Part shown: positions 25,076 through 37,335 of the stretch, piece after piece | Numbering within the stretch: position 1 is the stretch's first letter | Layout of the letters: every line of letters begins with the position of its first letter | Source: Takashimella koratensis | Taxonomy: Eukaryota; Basidiomycota; Tremellomycetes; Trichosporonales; Tetragoniomycetaceae | DNA: 64,000 bases | Direction: 5' to 3' | Assembly (NCBI GenBank): GCA_003116875.1 | Contig: BCKT01000021.1 | Location: 67,121-131,120, forward strand | Translations under genes and position numbers: made by a program | Notes under the pieces: model-generated | What the model saw: the letters and a program-made list of their open reading frames with translations, nothing else | Databases searched by the model: none | What the model was told of the DNA's origin: nothing

Positions 25076-26824
25076 TCACGCTCCATACTCTAGCTGCTTC
25101 TCCTCTGGCTTGTCCTCGCGCTCGATGGTCCCTACCAGCGCCGCGGCGTTGGACACATGTCGAGGCTTGGGCTTGAACGGGTTAAACGTCGTACTGAAAA
25201 CATCGTCAATCTCCTCGAGGGCGAGACCCTTCGTCTCAGGTAGGAAGAGGAACGCCCAGACCAACGCCAGAGCAGCGATACCGCCAAAAATGTACCCGAC
25301 CTTGAAACTCAGGGCCGCAAGCATGTATGGAATCGCAAAATTAGTGGCGAACGCCCAGACGACGTTGAGGCCTGCGCCGACGGCTTGAGTCTTTTCACGC
25401 ACAGCGTGGGCAGGGATCTCGGCACCGAGAACATACGGGATCGAAGCGCCTCCAAACTGTTTGTCAGTGGACATCCACCCTAGTCCTACTCACGTTGTAG
25501 CATAAAGAGTAGAGCATGAAGAACGCGACCACCGCGTTACTTTGACGTTCCGTCTTTTTCGTCAACGAACCGATTCCGGCGAGGAGGAACATCCAGAGTG
25601 ACTGAAGCGCGCAACTAAGCATAAACATATTACGCCGACTGATATGTTAGCAGACTCTCTTCAATGAGCTCACCCCATCATATCGACGAGGTACATTGCG
25701 AGCAACGTGGTGAACAGCCCCATCGAAGTCGAGACGATAGGGTAAGTGAAAGCCTGAGCAGCGTAGCCGTTGCTTTTGTAGAAAACGGTCTGGTAGGTGG
25801 AAACGAATGCCTGGCCGGTGATCTGTTGGAAAGTGTAACCGACCAAAACGATCAATGTTCGGCGAGTGTTGGTTCCCTTGAACAAGGAGAAATAGGATTC
25901 TTTGTGAATATGAGCAGCCAAGGCATCTTGAATCGCCGATAGCTCAAGTTCACATCGGCCTTCGGTGACGTCGTTGGCAGGACGAAGCTTGCGCAGGGAG
26001 TCGAGTGCGTCGCTGTCCCGATTCTTGGACAGAAGCCAACGAGGAGAATCAGGAATGAACGGGGTAAAAGAGATGATCACTGAGGTCAGTGACGAAAACG
26101 CGTTCCACTTACGAAGGGGGAAGATGAATTGCAGCCCTGTGACTACGCGCCAGCCAACACTTGTGGTATACGTTGAGAAGGCACGGTTGACACCAGTAGC
26201 AAGGAGGGTGCCAGCCGTGAGGAAAAGCTGCAGGGAGATGACAACAAGTCCACGTAGGGGCGCTGGAACAATCTCTGATTGGTAGGTACTGGGAGTTAGC
26301 CCTGGTGAGCATGTACACTTACGTAGCGGCCACTTCGACAAGTCCAACCGAGAGGTAAACAAAGATTCGACCCACGATGAATTGAGCAAGTCGGCCACTG
26401 CCGGGCTCGGTTCCTGCTGAAGTCATTTCGACTGAGTTGTCAGCACCGGAGGACAGAGGTACGCACTGATGACACCGACAAACGATGCGACCGATAGCAT
26501 GTAGAACACTAGACGGTGACCGAAGCGCTCAATAAGCGGACCTGCTGCGAGACATCCGACGAATTTACCGATAAAGGCCAGTGACGACAAAAGAGATGTG
26601 TGTAACGCAGAGATCGCATAAGTTCCGGTAGCTGAGCGGTCGCCGAATTGGGCGATGAATCCCTGGAGTCAGTTGTTATTCGCCTAACCAAAGCTTACAG
26701 GGTTGGCAAGGACACCGCCAAAGCTACCAGTGTCGTAGCCGAAGAGCATATCGCCCACTAGCAGACTGAAGCAGGAAAAAGCAAGGTACGGGGTCATCGC
26801 GACCCATCGGTGGGTAGCGGGCAT
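25076..26824 (-). CDS. Sugar porter family MFS transporter
   Basis: This is a proton-coupled uptake permease for hexoses, oligosaccharides or sugar-like acids at the plasma membrane. I chose the ATG at 26824 (MPATHRWVAMTPYLAFSCF) because an in-frame stop lies shortly upstream. Signatures appear in order: GDMLFGYDTGSFGG in helix 1, PDSPRWLLSKNRDSDAL after helix 6 (the PESPR-type motif), QQITGQAFVSTYQTVFY in helix 7, a central GRR in DMMGRRNMFML, and PETKGLALEEIDDVF after helix 12. The cytosolic tail ends KPEEKQLEYGA. The PDSPR and PETKG motifs place it in the SP family near alpha-glucoside/maltose permeases. It shares a 322-nt promoter with the sulfatase on the other strand, suggesting joint regulation. 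Confidence 0.87.
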
Positions 26825-27146
26825 CTTGGATGAATCGATGAAGAGGGGCTCTGGTCGGTTGCTTCGAGCAGTCACCAGTGACCTTTATACAAACGTTCCC
26901 CGAGATCAGCGCGGATGTCGTGGGGGCAGGGCCTCCACTGGGCCCCTTTGTGGAGTGTGCAAAAACTAGATTCGTCAACAACGAAAAGCGGGGCGAGGTC
27001 ATCGCTCCGACCGACGTGTTCCGAGCGACGAGCGAGCTCGCTCGGAACGGGTAGACTCAAGCGCTCCGACCGACGCGACTAGATCCATTCGCCAGTTTTG
27101 CTTTTAAGACGTGCGCTGTGGATCTGGTTGGTATTGTGCAGAGAAA
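26825..27146. promoter_or_regulatory. Divergent sugar-porter/sulfatase promoter with nested repeats
   Basis: It contains a perfect inverted repeat GTTCCGAGCG (27018-27027) / CGCTCGGAAC (27039-27048). This encloses the 12-nt palindrome AGCGAGCTCGCT (27031-27042). Two direct copies of CGCTCCGACCGACG (27003-27016, 27062-27075) flank the pair. The arrangement looks like a compound operator. Confidence 0.6.
27018..27048. promoter_or_regulatory. Operator-like inverted repeat, CCGAG-N15-CTCGG core
   Basis: The arms are identical over 10 nt, and the CCGAG/CTCGG core at 27021-27025 and 27041-27045 has a 15-nt spacer. It sits about 100 nt before the sulfatase ATG and about 195 nt before the sugar-porter ATG. 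Confidence 0.6.
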
Positions 27147-29223
<2,077 letters not shown>

Positions 29224-29240
29224 CTTATACAATGCATCGT

Positions 29241-31633
29241 CTACCTCATCAACTGGGTCCAGAACTCTTCAGGGTCACCAGAGGGTGCACCACCTTGACC
29301 AGATTCGTCCAACATCCAGGAAAAGTCCATCAACATGCCGTGGTCGACGTTATCGTCGGCGAAATTGAGATCTGATCCGAGCGTCCTGCTTTCCGTCCCG
29401 AGGAGGTCAGTCAGCTGTACGGCAAAGGAGTCGTCGGCGTTGATCAGCGGTGCCCCGGTAGCAAACACATTGGGATCGACAGTAGATTGGGACTGTATTT
29501 GGTTGTTGCGCACAGAGCCCTCTGCAAAGACGTCAAACTGCTGCAAGGCATCCAATTTGGGCGACTGTGGCTTTGACGGAGGCCGAGTTTCTGCAGCAGA
29601 GAACTCGAGCAAGGCCTCGTCGCCTGCGGTCGTTTGAGCCGTCTTTCCAGAACGTCGTTGGCGCTCTAGCTTGGCCCATCGAAACTCGCGAAAGTCGTAC
29701 TCGGCCTCGTCTTGACCGACAACGTGATATTCGCTGTGGTCAGCAAGTTGTCAAGTCGATACCCACCTGCAGAACGCTGAGATATCCTCGCCCTCTAATT
29801 GATTCATAAACTCGCATCGCAAGAGTCTGTGAACCGCCTCGACGTACTAGAGTCAGCTCTATCACAAATCTCACTCACAAGAGCTCGGATCATCACCGAC
29901 CGCTTAGCCAGGTTACGCAGTACCGTTAACAGCGGTGATATCGCAGATGTTAGACGATCAGCTTGGGGGTCTACACTCGGATCAAGCTCGGCCAGGCGCC
30001 GGGGTTCAAATAAGAGAACTAGGTAAGCCTCAAACGAGCGGGGACTTACTCTCGAGCGCCACGTAGCTGAAAACGCCGGATTGAGGGTCAAACGGCACGT
30101 GCACGTTCAATCCCTCCTGGACGATCGCGGCGATGGGAAGAGCTCTCGCAAGTCTATCCCTGCGGACCTGTGGGATGAGGTGTGACATGGAGGGATTGCG
30201 TTGATATGCCATGAGCCTGGCTCGGCCCAGAATGATGTATAGGTTGTGCCGGAGTATGTGTAGTATAAAAAATGCAGGTGCCTGGGCACGGTGTAGCTGA
30301 AAGTTGTCGAGGTTGAAGTGGAATCGAGCCGGGAGCGATGCAATGGTTGCCTCAATTGATGCTTCCACCTCGAGTAGACCTGCTTGAGTTTCGTCTAGAC
30401 TGAGCTCGTCGTGGGAGATTCGAAAGGCCAGGTATAAAGCGCGACGCCGGGCAGCTGCTGTACGGATGAGATGACCAGAGATTCCCAAAGAGCTTCCGTC
30501 ACGTCGCCCATGGAGGGAAGGGAAGAGTCCTTCTGTAACCACCGTGTCATTGCCGAGGAACGAACTCTCCTCGCATGGAAGCTGTAGCCGGAACGACCGC
30601 TCATCAACCGTATGGAAGCCATACCGACCACCGTCGATGATCGCGTCGGCATAAAACACTGACCACGCGAGTCGTCGCAGCGCCTCCGGGGAGATCAACG
30701 CCGACGTCACCGACAATGTCGACGAAAAAGTCCGATCGTATGTCTGTAGCGACATCATCTGCATCATTCTGATATCAACGCTGTCGGTCTTGCACCTTAC
30801 CGAGTACTATGTGCGCTAAGCAGCCATGCAGATGCAAAGTTTTGTCGATGGAAATCATAGTGTTGCGCAAGAATCATCGCCATGAGGTCTATGGCACCAA
30901 AGCCCTGGTACACGTGTTTGAGCAAGGAGGCGATGGCGCGATCTGCCCAGCTGTCCGCTCGGGCGAGGGCCTCGGGGGTTGGGTCAAGAGAGAATCTAGC
31001 ATCAGCATTGTAGGTTGCTTACTTACCGCTGAGCGTTTGCCATCATGAGGAGGACCAACTCGCGCGGGGCTTTGCCGGCTCGTAGGAGGCGGTTGAAGCG
31101 TAGCTGATGGATAAAAGTATGGAAGCCGAAATCTGCGGTAAGCAGGCTTCTAGGTAGGACTCACGGTGTACAGAGTCAAAGTAGGCTTCGATGAGCCCCT
31201 CTACCTCTGACGATATGCAGTCGACAAAGGGCCCGTCACGTAGCAGGCCCGACGAAGGCCCATCATCGCTGGTCGGGGTTTCAACTGCCGCTGGATCCCA
31301 GGAGCAAGGAGTGCCAGCCGTCTTGCATCGTGGGCACGCGCCGTCTGCGGCGTTACCGGTACACTTTAACTGAACGGTGAGCTCTGAAACTTGTGGTGAC
31401 CTACTTTCCGCCTCTTGCACTGAACGCAGGCCGTAGCATTCCCCCTTCGTGACCTCTTGGACGGCCGAACGTTTGGATCCTGCCAGGAACAGGCAAGCTT
31501 GAGCCGAGTGCACGCCCCGCAAGTCGGTTTGTCCCCATCGCATTTGACCTGGTGTCAGTGTGGTCTACCCCGTACGTACTCGTCGCCGCCGACAAGTCAA
31601 GCAGCCCAGGTTGGAGCGCCCAGAGTTCAGCAT
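29241..31633 (-). CDS. Zn2Cys6 transcription factor 1 with two tandem zinc clusters
   Basis: The ATG at 31633 opens MLNSGRSNLGCLTC. Cluster 1 is C-x2-C-x6-C-x6-C-x2-C-x6-C (CLTCRRRRVKCDGDKPTCGA, then CTRLKLAC). A basic linker PNVRPSKRSRRGN follows, then cluster 2, C-x2-C-x6-C-x8-C-x2-C-x6-C (CVQCKRRKLKC, CPRCKTAGTPC). Each cluster is split by a phase-0 intron at the same place, four residues after its second Cys (31549-31579 and 31370-31404). The middle region has the fungal-specific regulator domain, with RRLAWSVFYADAIIDGG and VDERSFRLQLPCEE. The C-terminus (DNVDHGMLMDFSWMLDESG) is acidic and hydrophobic, a likely activation region. It probably regulates the neighbouring sulfatase, sugar porter or DUF1275 genes; this is inferred from position. 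Confidence 0.88.
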
Positions 31634-31759
31634 AGGAGGGCAATTGTGAACTCGCAAACACCAACGGAGCTCGGGAAAAGCGAAACCCGAGCGGCGCGCC
31701 CTATCTGGAATTCGATTGGCAATTCATTTCACCAGGTTACAACCCTGCAATGTCCAATG

Positions 31760-32685
31760 CTACAATGGGGGAGCCTCGGGAGCGGCGAGACTCAGCACAA
31801 CCATCACGGCCAGCTTGATCGTCCCAGTAATGAGAACAACCACCCAGCTACTGCTATATCTATGTACAACGGCTCCTAGTATCCCCCCGATGATCATTGA
31901 TCCTATGTACAACGCCCGTCGGTTTCTTGGACCCGCGTTTGGATGGTTCCAACTCACAAACAAGTTCTTATCGGCTACGAGGTCGACGTATGACGACGTC
32001 ATGGGAGCCGTGGGCAGCTCTTGGCTACCTGACTGGCGGGCCATGACCACTTGAGCCCCAGACATGATCGCAAACATGGACAGAATGACCCATTGGTGCG
32101 GCCCGCCTACTGCAGTGATCGGTGACCCGTGGGGAGAGAGCAACACACAGCAGATGAACATGATGGTGGCCTGGAACGCCGTGGTCGCCAAGAGCCATGC
32201 CCGGCGGCGCGTTCCTGGGATGTTAGCGACGGTGCGCTCGGGAACTCACCAAAAAGGTGCCCTAGGTTCCCAAAGACAAAGGCAGAGCCCAGAAACGATC
32301 CAAGAGAGATCGCTGTGAGCTCTAGCTGGACATGCTGGCCGACGATCGATACAGTGAGCACGATGGTGTTTCCAGTTTCTGAACGTTAGCGTGGTCATAC
32401 CCGGGCCTTACGATTTGACGCAAACGTCGCAAAGTCGGCATACGTCGTTGCATCCAGAATTCTGAGGTCAGCTCAAGCCCAACTGCGAGCCTACCCAGCA
32501 GAGAACGCCTGGAGGACTAGAGCTGGCACGATGTGCATCGTCGGGATGTCTTCTCGAAGGAAACCTCGACATCGTTGCCGCAAGCTTACACGCGTCGGCT
32601 TCGCGTCGGGTTTGTCTTCCACTCTCGGCCTGTATCCCTTCTCAGCTACCATCTGGTTCGATCGTGGTAGCTCAGCGCTCGCCAT
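31760..32685 (-). CDS. DUF1275 (YoaK-like) membrane protein
   Basis: The ATG at 32685 begins MASAELPRSNQMVAEKGYRP, a soluble head. After it, LREDIPTMHIVPALVLQAFSAG starts the DUF1275 domain. Further exons give SNQTGNTIVL, VGQHVQLELTAISLGSFLGS, a helix after RRRAWLLATTAFQATIMFI, then MARQSGSQELPTAPMTSSYV, a typical DUF1275 stretch. The last helices end LAAPEAPPL at 31760. Members are six- to seven-helix membrane proteins of unknown transport or sensing role. It lies downstream of the divergent promoter with the half-length transporter and is tandem with regulator 1 (127 nt apart). Confidence 0.8.
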
Positions 32686-33536
32686 GGCTGGTTGGATTGA
32701 CAAGATGAAGAAGGCTCCAGTGCAGCGCGTTCTCAGCGGCCATCGTCGAGGTGCAAGAATGAAGCTGAGCAAACTGGAATTGACCGCCGCCGAATAGACG
32801 TCACCAAATTCCCAATCCAGGAATTATTTTGGAATTCTTCCACAGATGTTTGGAATCGTGGGGCGCTAGCCGGGCCTCCCCGCTCCGAGCGCGCCGAGGT
32901 TGATCCGGCTGTGGCACTCAGTCCCGGGTCTTGAGCAGCTGCATTGTTGTGTATGGACGCATGAAGTCTGCAAGGGATGCAAGCCTGCAAGGGATGTCAG
33001 TTCAGACTCTGCTGACCCGCTGACAAGGCCTGTGACAACTGATGATTGTGATGGTAGTCAGGGTTAGAGCGACCCTGCGGGCGGTGAGCCACTACCAAGC
33101 AGAGTAAGCAAGGAAAGTAGCCAAGAACTTCTTGGCGCAATCGTTGCGCAGGTGGCAGCCCCAAGCGTCAAAAGGTTGCTTGATTGATTTGACAAAGGAA
33201 CCTCCGGCCGGGAGACCGCGATGGCAAGTCGTGTCCAAGCCTGCGTTTGCCCACACGCTCTTGAAATGAACAAGCAATGCTCACCTTTCCATCCATTTTG
33301 CGGTCCTTACCGCCAAATGGTCTCCCTCTTTATCGACGACTACAGCCACCTGGGCTGTGTTCCTCGGCAATAGCGGTCTTCCCGCGACTCTCCTCCCCTT
33401 TCTTCGGATACCGACTCGTCATTCTCGTCGTCGTTCTGATCATCCTTCTCCTCAACATCAGCTACCTCGACCTCATCCGACGTGATGTCGGGTACTTACA
33501 CGTCCACTCTGGGACCACCCAAACCCCTCGTTCGAT
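32686..33536. promoter_or_regulatory. Divergent region between DUF1275 and half-length transporter
   Basis: The 851-nt stretch has an odd palindrome CGCTCCGAGCG at 32881-32891, sharing CCGAGCG with the operators at 23.7 and 27.0 kb. CT-rich sequence at 33290-33480 looks like a promoter for the + strand gene. No readable remnant of the missing N-terminal half of the transporter was found here. Confidence 0.4.
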
Positions 33537-34366
33537 ATGAAACGGATCACCGAGTCGACCGGATGGAGCGACCTCCTTCGTCAGCCCGACCTCCGACGCA
33601 CGTTGATCGCTGTTGGTGCTCAATCGCTGCAGCACGCTCAAGGCTCGTCGTACATGACGATTTATATCGTCTCGTTCCTCATCGGAGTCGGCGTTACAAA
33701 CTACTACCCGATCACAATGGCCCTGAACTGCGTGTATTTCGTCGCATGTACCACAGGCTACTTCCTACCCGACCTCTTCGGTCGTCGCTCTATCCTGCTC
33801 ATCACTTCGGTCTGCTGCGCCATCTCGCTCCTCATCGTTGCGGCACTGGCGACTGCGTATCCGACGCCCACATCCGCCGTCCAGAAGGCATCAATTGCAA
33901 TGATTTTTATTTGGTACTTTTGCTTTGGCGTTCAGGGACCAGTTGTTTGGATGGTTACCGCTGAAAGTGCTCCAACTCGAAACCGAGAGCGAGTCCTCGG
34001 CATGGCGACGTTCTGGGGCTTTGGCGTTTCCTGGCTCATCACCTTCGTAGCTCCGTATATCCAGAACAAGGGATACGGCAACATCGGCTCAAAGATCGGC
34101 TTCCTTTGGGGCTCTTTCTCCATCTTGATGGTGTTTTTCACCTACTTCTTCGTTCCCGAGTATAATGGCGTAAGTCGACATGACATGACATTACTGACAG
34201 TAAGCTTTCCTTGGAGCAGCTCGACTATCTTTTCCAGCAGGGTGTTGCAGCGAGGCAGTTTGCCACGTGGCACTTTGACGACGACGTCTTGGCCGTTTCT
34301 ACTACCGAGATGGATGCGAAGAAGGATGCGGATGTTGTGGTACAAGAGGCGAAAGAGGACGTGTGA
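33537..34366 (+). CDS. Half-length sugar-porter-like protein (C-terminal six helices only)
   Basis: The open frame starts at the ATG at 33537 with MKRITESTGWSDLLRQPDLR, which corresponds to the cytosolic loop between helices 6 and 7 of a sugar porter. Then come helices 7-12: QHAQGSSYMTIYIVSFLIG, DLFGRRSILLITS (GRR motif), FGVQGPVVWMVTAESAPTRN, GMATFWGFGVSWLITF and FLWGSFSILMVFFTYFFVPE. A short intron precedes LSLEQLDYLFQQGVAAR and an acidic tail ending KEDV at 34366. The N-terminal half, including GYDxG and PESPR motifs, is missing upstream. Either the gene is truncated (a degenerating copy) or an unusual N-terminus exists. The frame is intact, so loss of function is not proven. Confidence 0.65.
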
Positions 34367-34576
34367 TTTGTGAGGACTTCAGACACTTTGAAATGCATTG
34401 TTGTGAACTTGATGGAATAGCAACTGCTTAAGGCGTCACTACAAGTCTCATCAATAATTCGACCCAGTGATGATGGATCAAACTAGACTCAGTGGTCCCA
34501 AACATGCTGAGAGAACGTGATCATCGCCACAGCTTTGCAGTCACCCTGTCTACAGATTGCATCCAAGAGTCATGTC

Positions 34577-35958
34577 CTAATATCCTCTATCAAACTGGAC
34601 CTGGTTCATGGGGGGATTGCCAGCGCGAATACCCTCCACATTAGAGATGAACAAGTCGCACGCCTTGTCGTTGTATCCTTCCATGTCACCGCAGGCATGA
34701 GGAGTGACGATCACTCGAGGGTGTGTGAAAAGAGGGTGACCAGGGGTCAGAGGCTCAGGGTCGGTGACATCAATCGCCGCGGCAGAGATGCCACTGGGAT
34801 CTTCGAGACCCTCCAGCAGGTCCTCTGAGCTCGTTAGCCAGAGCCGTCAAGACGCTTACCTGAACGGATGAGGTCTCCGCGCCCGACGTTGACGAAGACA
34901 GCTCCAGGTTTCATCGACTCTGCCTCGTCAGCAAAATCCTCTCATCTTGCTCACTGAGGTGCTCAGCGGTGAGGAAGTATCGGGTTGCCTTGGTCGACGG
35001 CAGTGAGGAGATGAGAATGTCCGTCTGCGAGAGGAACTGTTTGAACGAGTCGTCCTCAAAGGTGGAGTAGTACGCCGAAGGAATGGTTCCTGGCATCAGA
35101 GTCGTTCCCGCACTCACACACCTTCTTCGTCGCCAGTACCAGGCAGAATATACTGCGAGTGAGCCTAAGCGCTATATCTAACCTACACCGATATCCGGCT
35201 TCTTCTTTCCGTCGCTGTTGGCAACAATGACGTTGACGTTGAACGCCTTGAGCAAGCGGGCAACCTCCCTAGCGATGTGGCCGTATCCCTTCCGTCAGAG
35301 GAGTCCCCCATTGAATTTACCAAGAGGCCAGCCGTCTTGCCATAGAGACTCCTGCTGCCAAGTGCCACCCCTTTGTCGGTCGCACCACAGTAGGCAGCTT
35401 TGACCAGATCGGCCTTTGCGGGCCAAACCGCTTTGGTCTGTTGTCAGGCGACGCAAAATTTTGATTTACCCTCATCATATCGAACTGGATGTGGTGGAAC
35501 ATGTACACTATGGTCAGTCGAGTTTGAAGGACGGCTCACAGTTGACGATCTGCGAAATGACATATTGTGGGATGGTAAATGCGTGAATCCCTGCTGTCAG
35601 TGCCACTCGAGCAGCTTCTTACCAGATGCAGTGCAGAGAGCGAGTTGAGTTCTAGCCTTGGGCTCGTCGAAGAGAGGCTGAGCCATTGCATAGTTTGCCC
35701 CGGCTACAATCAGCCATGAAACCACTGGACCCTACCTGCAGTCAGCTGGCAGAGCGTTGTTTGAGGAACAGCATCAATCGAGACCCCCTCGGGGAGCGCA
35801 TAGTACGGCGTCAGCCAAGCCTCTGCCTGCTCAAAAAGCGCATTCGGGGCGTTGCCTTCCGGGTAGTAGTGAACCGAGGAGAATGTTGACCTCAGCTTGT
35901 CCAAGGACGCTGGGGACAAGGGAACGAGGACGATGGCCGTTTCGAAAGTGGTTGACAT
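34577..35958 (-). CDS. D-isomer-specific 2-hydroxyacid dehydrogenase
   Basis: This is an NAD(P)H-dependent oxidoreductase of the glyoxylate/hydroxypyruvate reductase superfamily. The ATG at 35958 begins MSTTFETAIVLVPLSP. The Rossmann motif GYGHIAREVARLLKAFNV is preceded by KTAGLL and joined across a short intron. Catalytic residues are visible: Arg in FVNVGRGDLI, Glu in DVTDPEPL, and His in IVTPHACGDMEGYND. The gene ends VQFDRGY at 34577. At least seven short introns are present. It shares a 217-nt promoter with the PhyH-type dioxygenase, and a minus-strand TATAAG lies 37-42 nt from its ATG. The substrate is unknown; pairing with a dioxygenase suggests reduction of an alpha-keto or aldehyde-acid product. 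Confidence 0.87.
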
Positions 35959-35994
35959 GTTTGCTGTCGTTGAGAAACGATTAGATCAAATGGG

Positions 35995-36138
35995 CTTATA
36001 ACCGGGTGGGATTCGGATCTATTATGGAAATAGCTCGGAAGAGGCAATTCCAGGTCGGAGGATGTAACTCGGGTGTATGTCGCTGGTTGTCTTTCGGAAA
36101 CGATCTTTCCGATCTTCTTTCCGGGCAGCTGATATAAA
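35995..36138. promoter_or_regulatory. Bidirectional promoter core: two TATA boxes around a CGG-N11-CCG site
   Basis: TATAAG on the minus strand (35995-36000) serves the dehydrogenase and TATAAA on the plus strand (36133-36138) serves PhyH. Between them, at 36095-36111, lies CGG-AAACGATCTTT-CCG inside a perfect inverted repeat TCGGAAA-CGATC-TTTCCGA. The 11-nt spacing is that of Gal4-class sites. Confidence 0.65.
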
Positions 36139-36175
36139 ACTGATCATGCGATGCAAGACTAGTCAACCACGCAAC

Positions 36176-37326
36176 ATGCCCCGCGAGTATCAGTATCTCA
36201 CTGCCGAGGAACGACAGCACTTTGTGGAGCACGGCTGGCTCAAGGTCTCCAACGCCATTAACCCCAAGTACCTGGAGGAATGGATGGCGGACTTGTGGGT
36301 CCGCCTCGGCTACGACGAGCACGACAAGTCGACGTGGAAGGAGACGTACATGAAGCTGCCGCGGCACCGTGAAGTTCCGGTGGAAGAGTTCTGCCCGGAA
36401 GCGTGGAAAAAGATGGTGGAGATTGTGGGCGGTGAGGATGTGATCGACCCGGTCCGTGAGCGATACTGGGGCGACCAGTTGATCATCAACTTTGGAAACG
36501 AAGAGTTGAAAACGCAGAGGCAGCGGCCACAGGATGCATACGGTTGGCACACGGACAATGATTGGTATCGACAGTTCCTTGATAGCAGCGGCAACGCTTT
36601 GACTGTTATCTGTTGTTTCACCGATGTCCTCCCCGACGGCGGTGGGACGCTTTTGGCCGAGGACGGGATTCAAGGTGAGTGGAATGTATGAGCGAGCTGA
36701 CAACAGGCGTATGTCAGTACCTTTACGACCATCCCGAGGGCCTCGACTCGCCATTCGAGGATACCCTATACAAGCACATCCCATCTTGTAAATCGATCAC
36801 TTCGGCGGTCGCCAAAGCGGGTGACATTTTCATCACTCATGGCCTTCTCCCCCACACTCTGGGCCAGAACCACCTACACTACGCTCGGGTCATCAGCAAC
36901 CCCCATGTCAACATGACCAAGCCTTTTGATCTCAATCGCAGCGACAACGATTACGTGAGTGGGAAGCGGATCAAAGTTGACAAGTAGACCCTCTGCGAGC
37001 AAGTGATCCTGCGAGCGCTTGGACGAACGTCCATCCCCGAGTTCAAGCCAGCCCGACCAAGAATCTCCTACTACCCACGCACGGCTTGGTTCAAACGCGG
37101 TCGCGTCGTCGAAGAATTGGAGCGGATGATCAAAGCGGCCGAGGCGCAAGGCAAAGATCGACACTCGGTGGACAGTATCTACTTGCGCGGTGAAGAGGCG
37201 ATTCAAGAGCACGAGCGACGTAACGGTTATGACCAGGAGTTTGGGCCCGGGGGCGTGCTTCTATGGACAACGGGGAACGAGTACCAGAATGTGATTCCAG
37301 AGGGGAAACAGCAGATTGTTATTTGA
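36176..37326 (+). CDS. Phytanoyl-CoA dioxygenase (PhyH) family Fe(II)/2-oxoglutarate enzyme
   Basis: The ATG at 36176 begins MPREYQYLTAEERQHFVEHG, the usual PhyH opening. The first iron ligands are His and Asp in GWHTDNDWYRQF, and the distal His is in ITHGLLPHTLGQNH, followed by YARVISNPH. The C-terminal part contains RISYYPRTAWFKRGRVVEE and ends KQQIVI at 37326. Two short introns are seen; the second (GTGAGTGGG..TTGACAAGTAG, 33 nt) contains no frame-compatible reading. The substrate is unknown. Fungal relatives hydroxylate small metabolites or desulfonate/dealkylate. It is convergent with regulator 2 (stop codons 9 nt apart) and divergent from the dehydrogenase. Confidence 0.87.
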
Positions 37327-37335
37327 TGTACATTG

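Noticed and set aside
33092..33277. 61-codon minus-strand frame upstream of the half-length transporter
   Set aside because: It lacks an ATG start (TTG) and shows no recognisable domain; checked as a possible transporter remnant and does not match.
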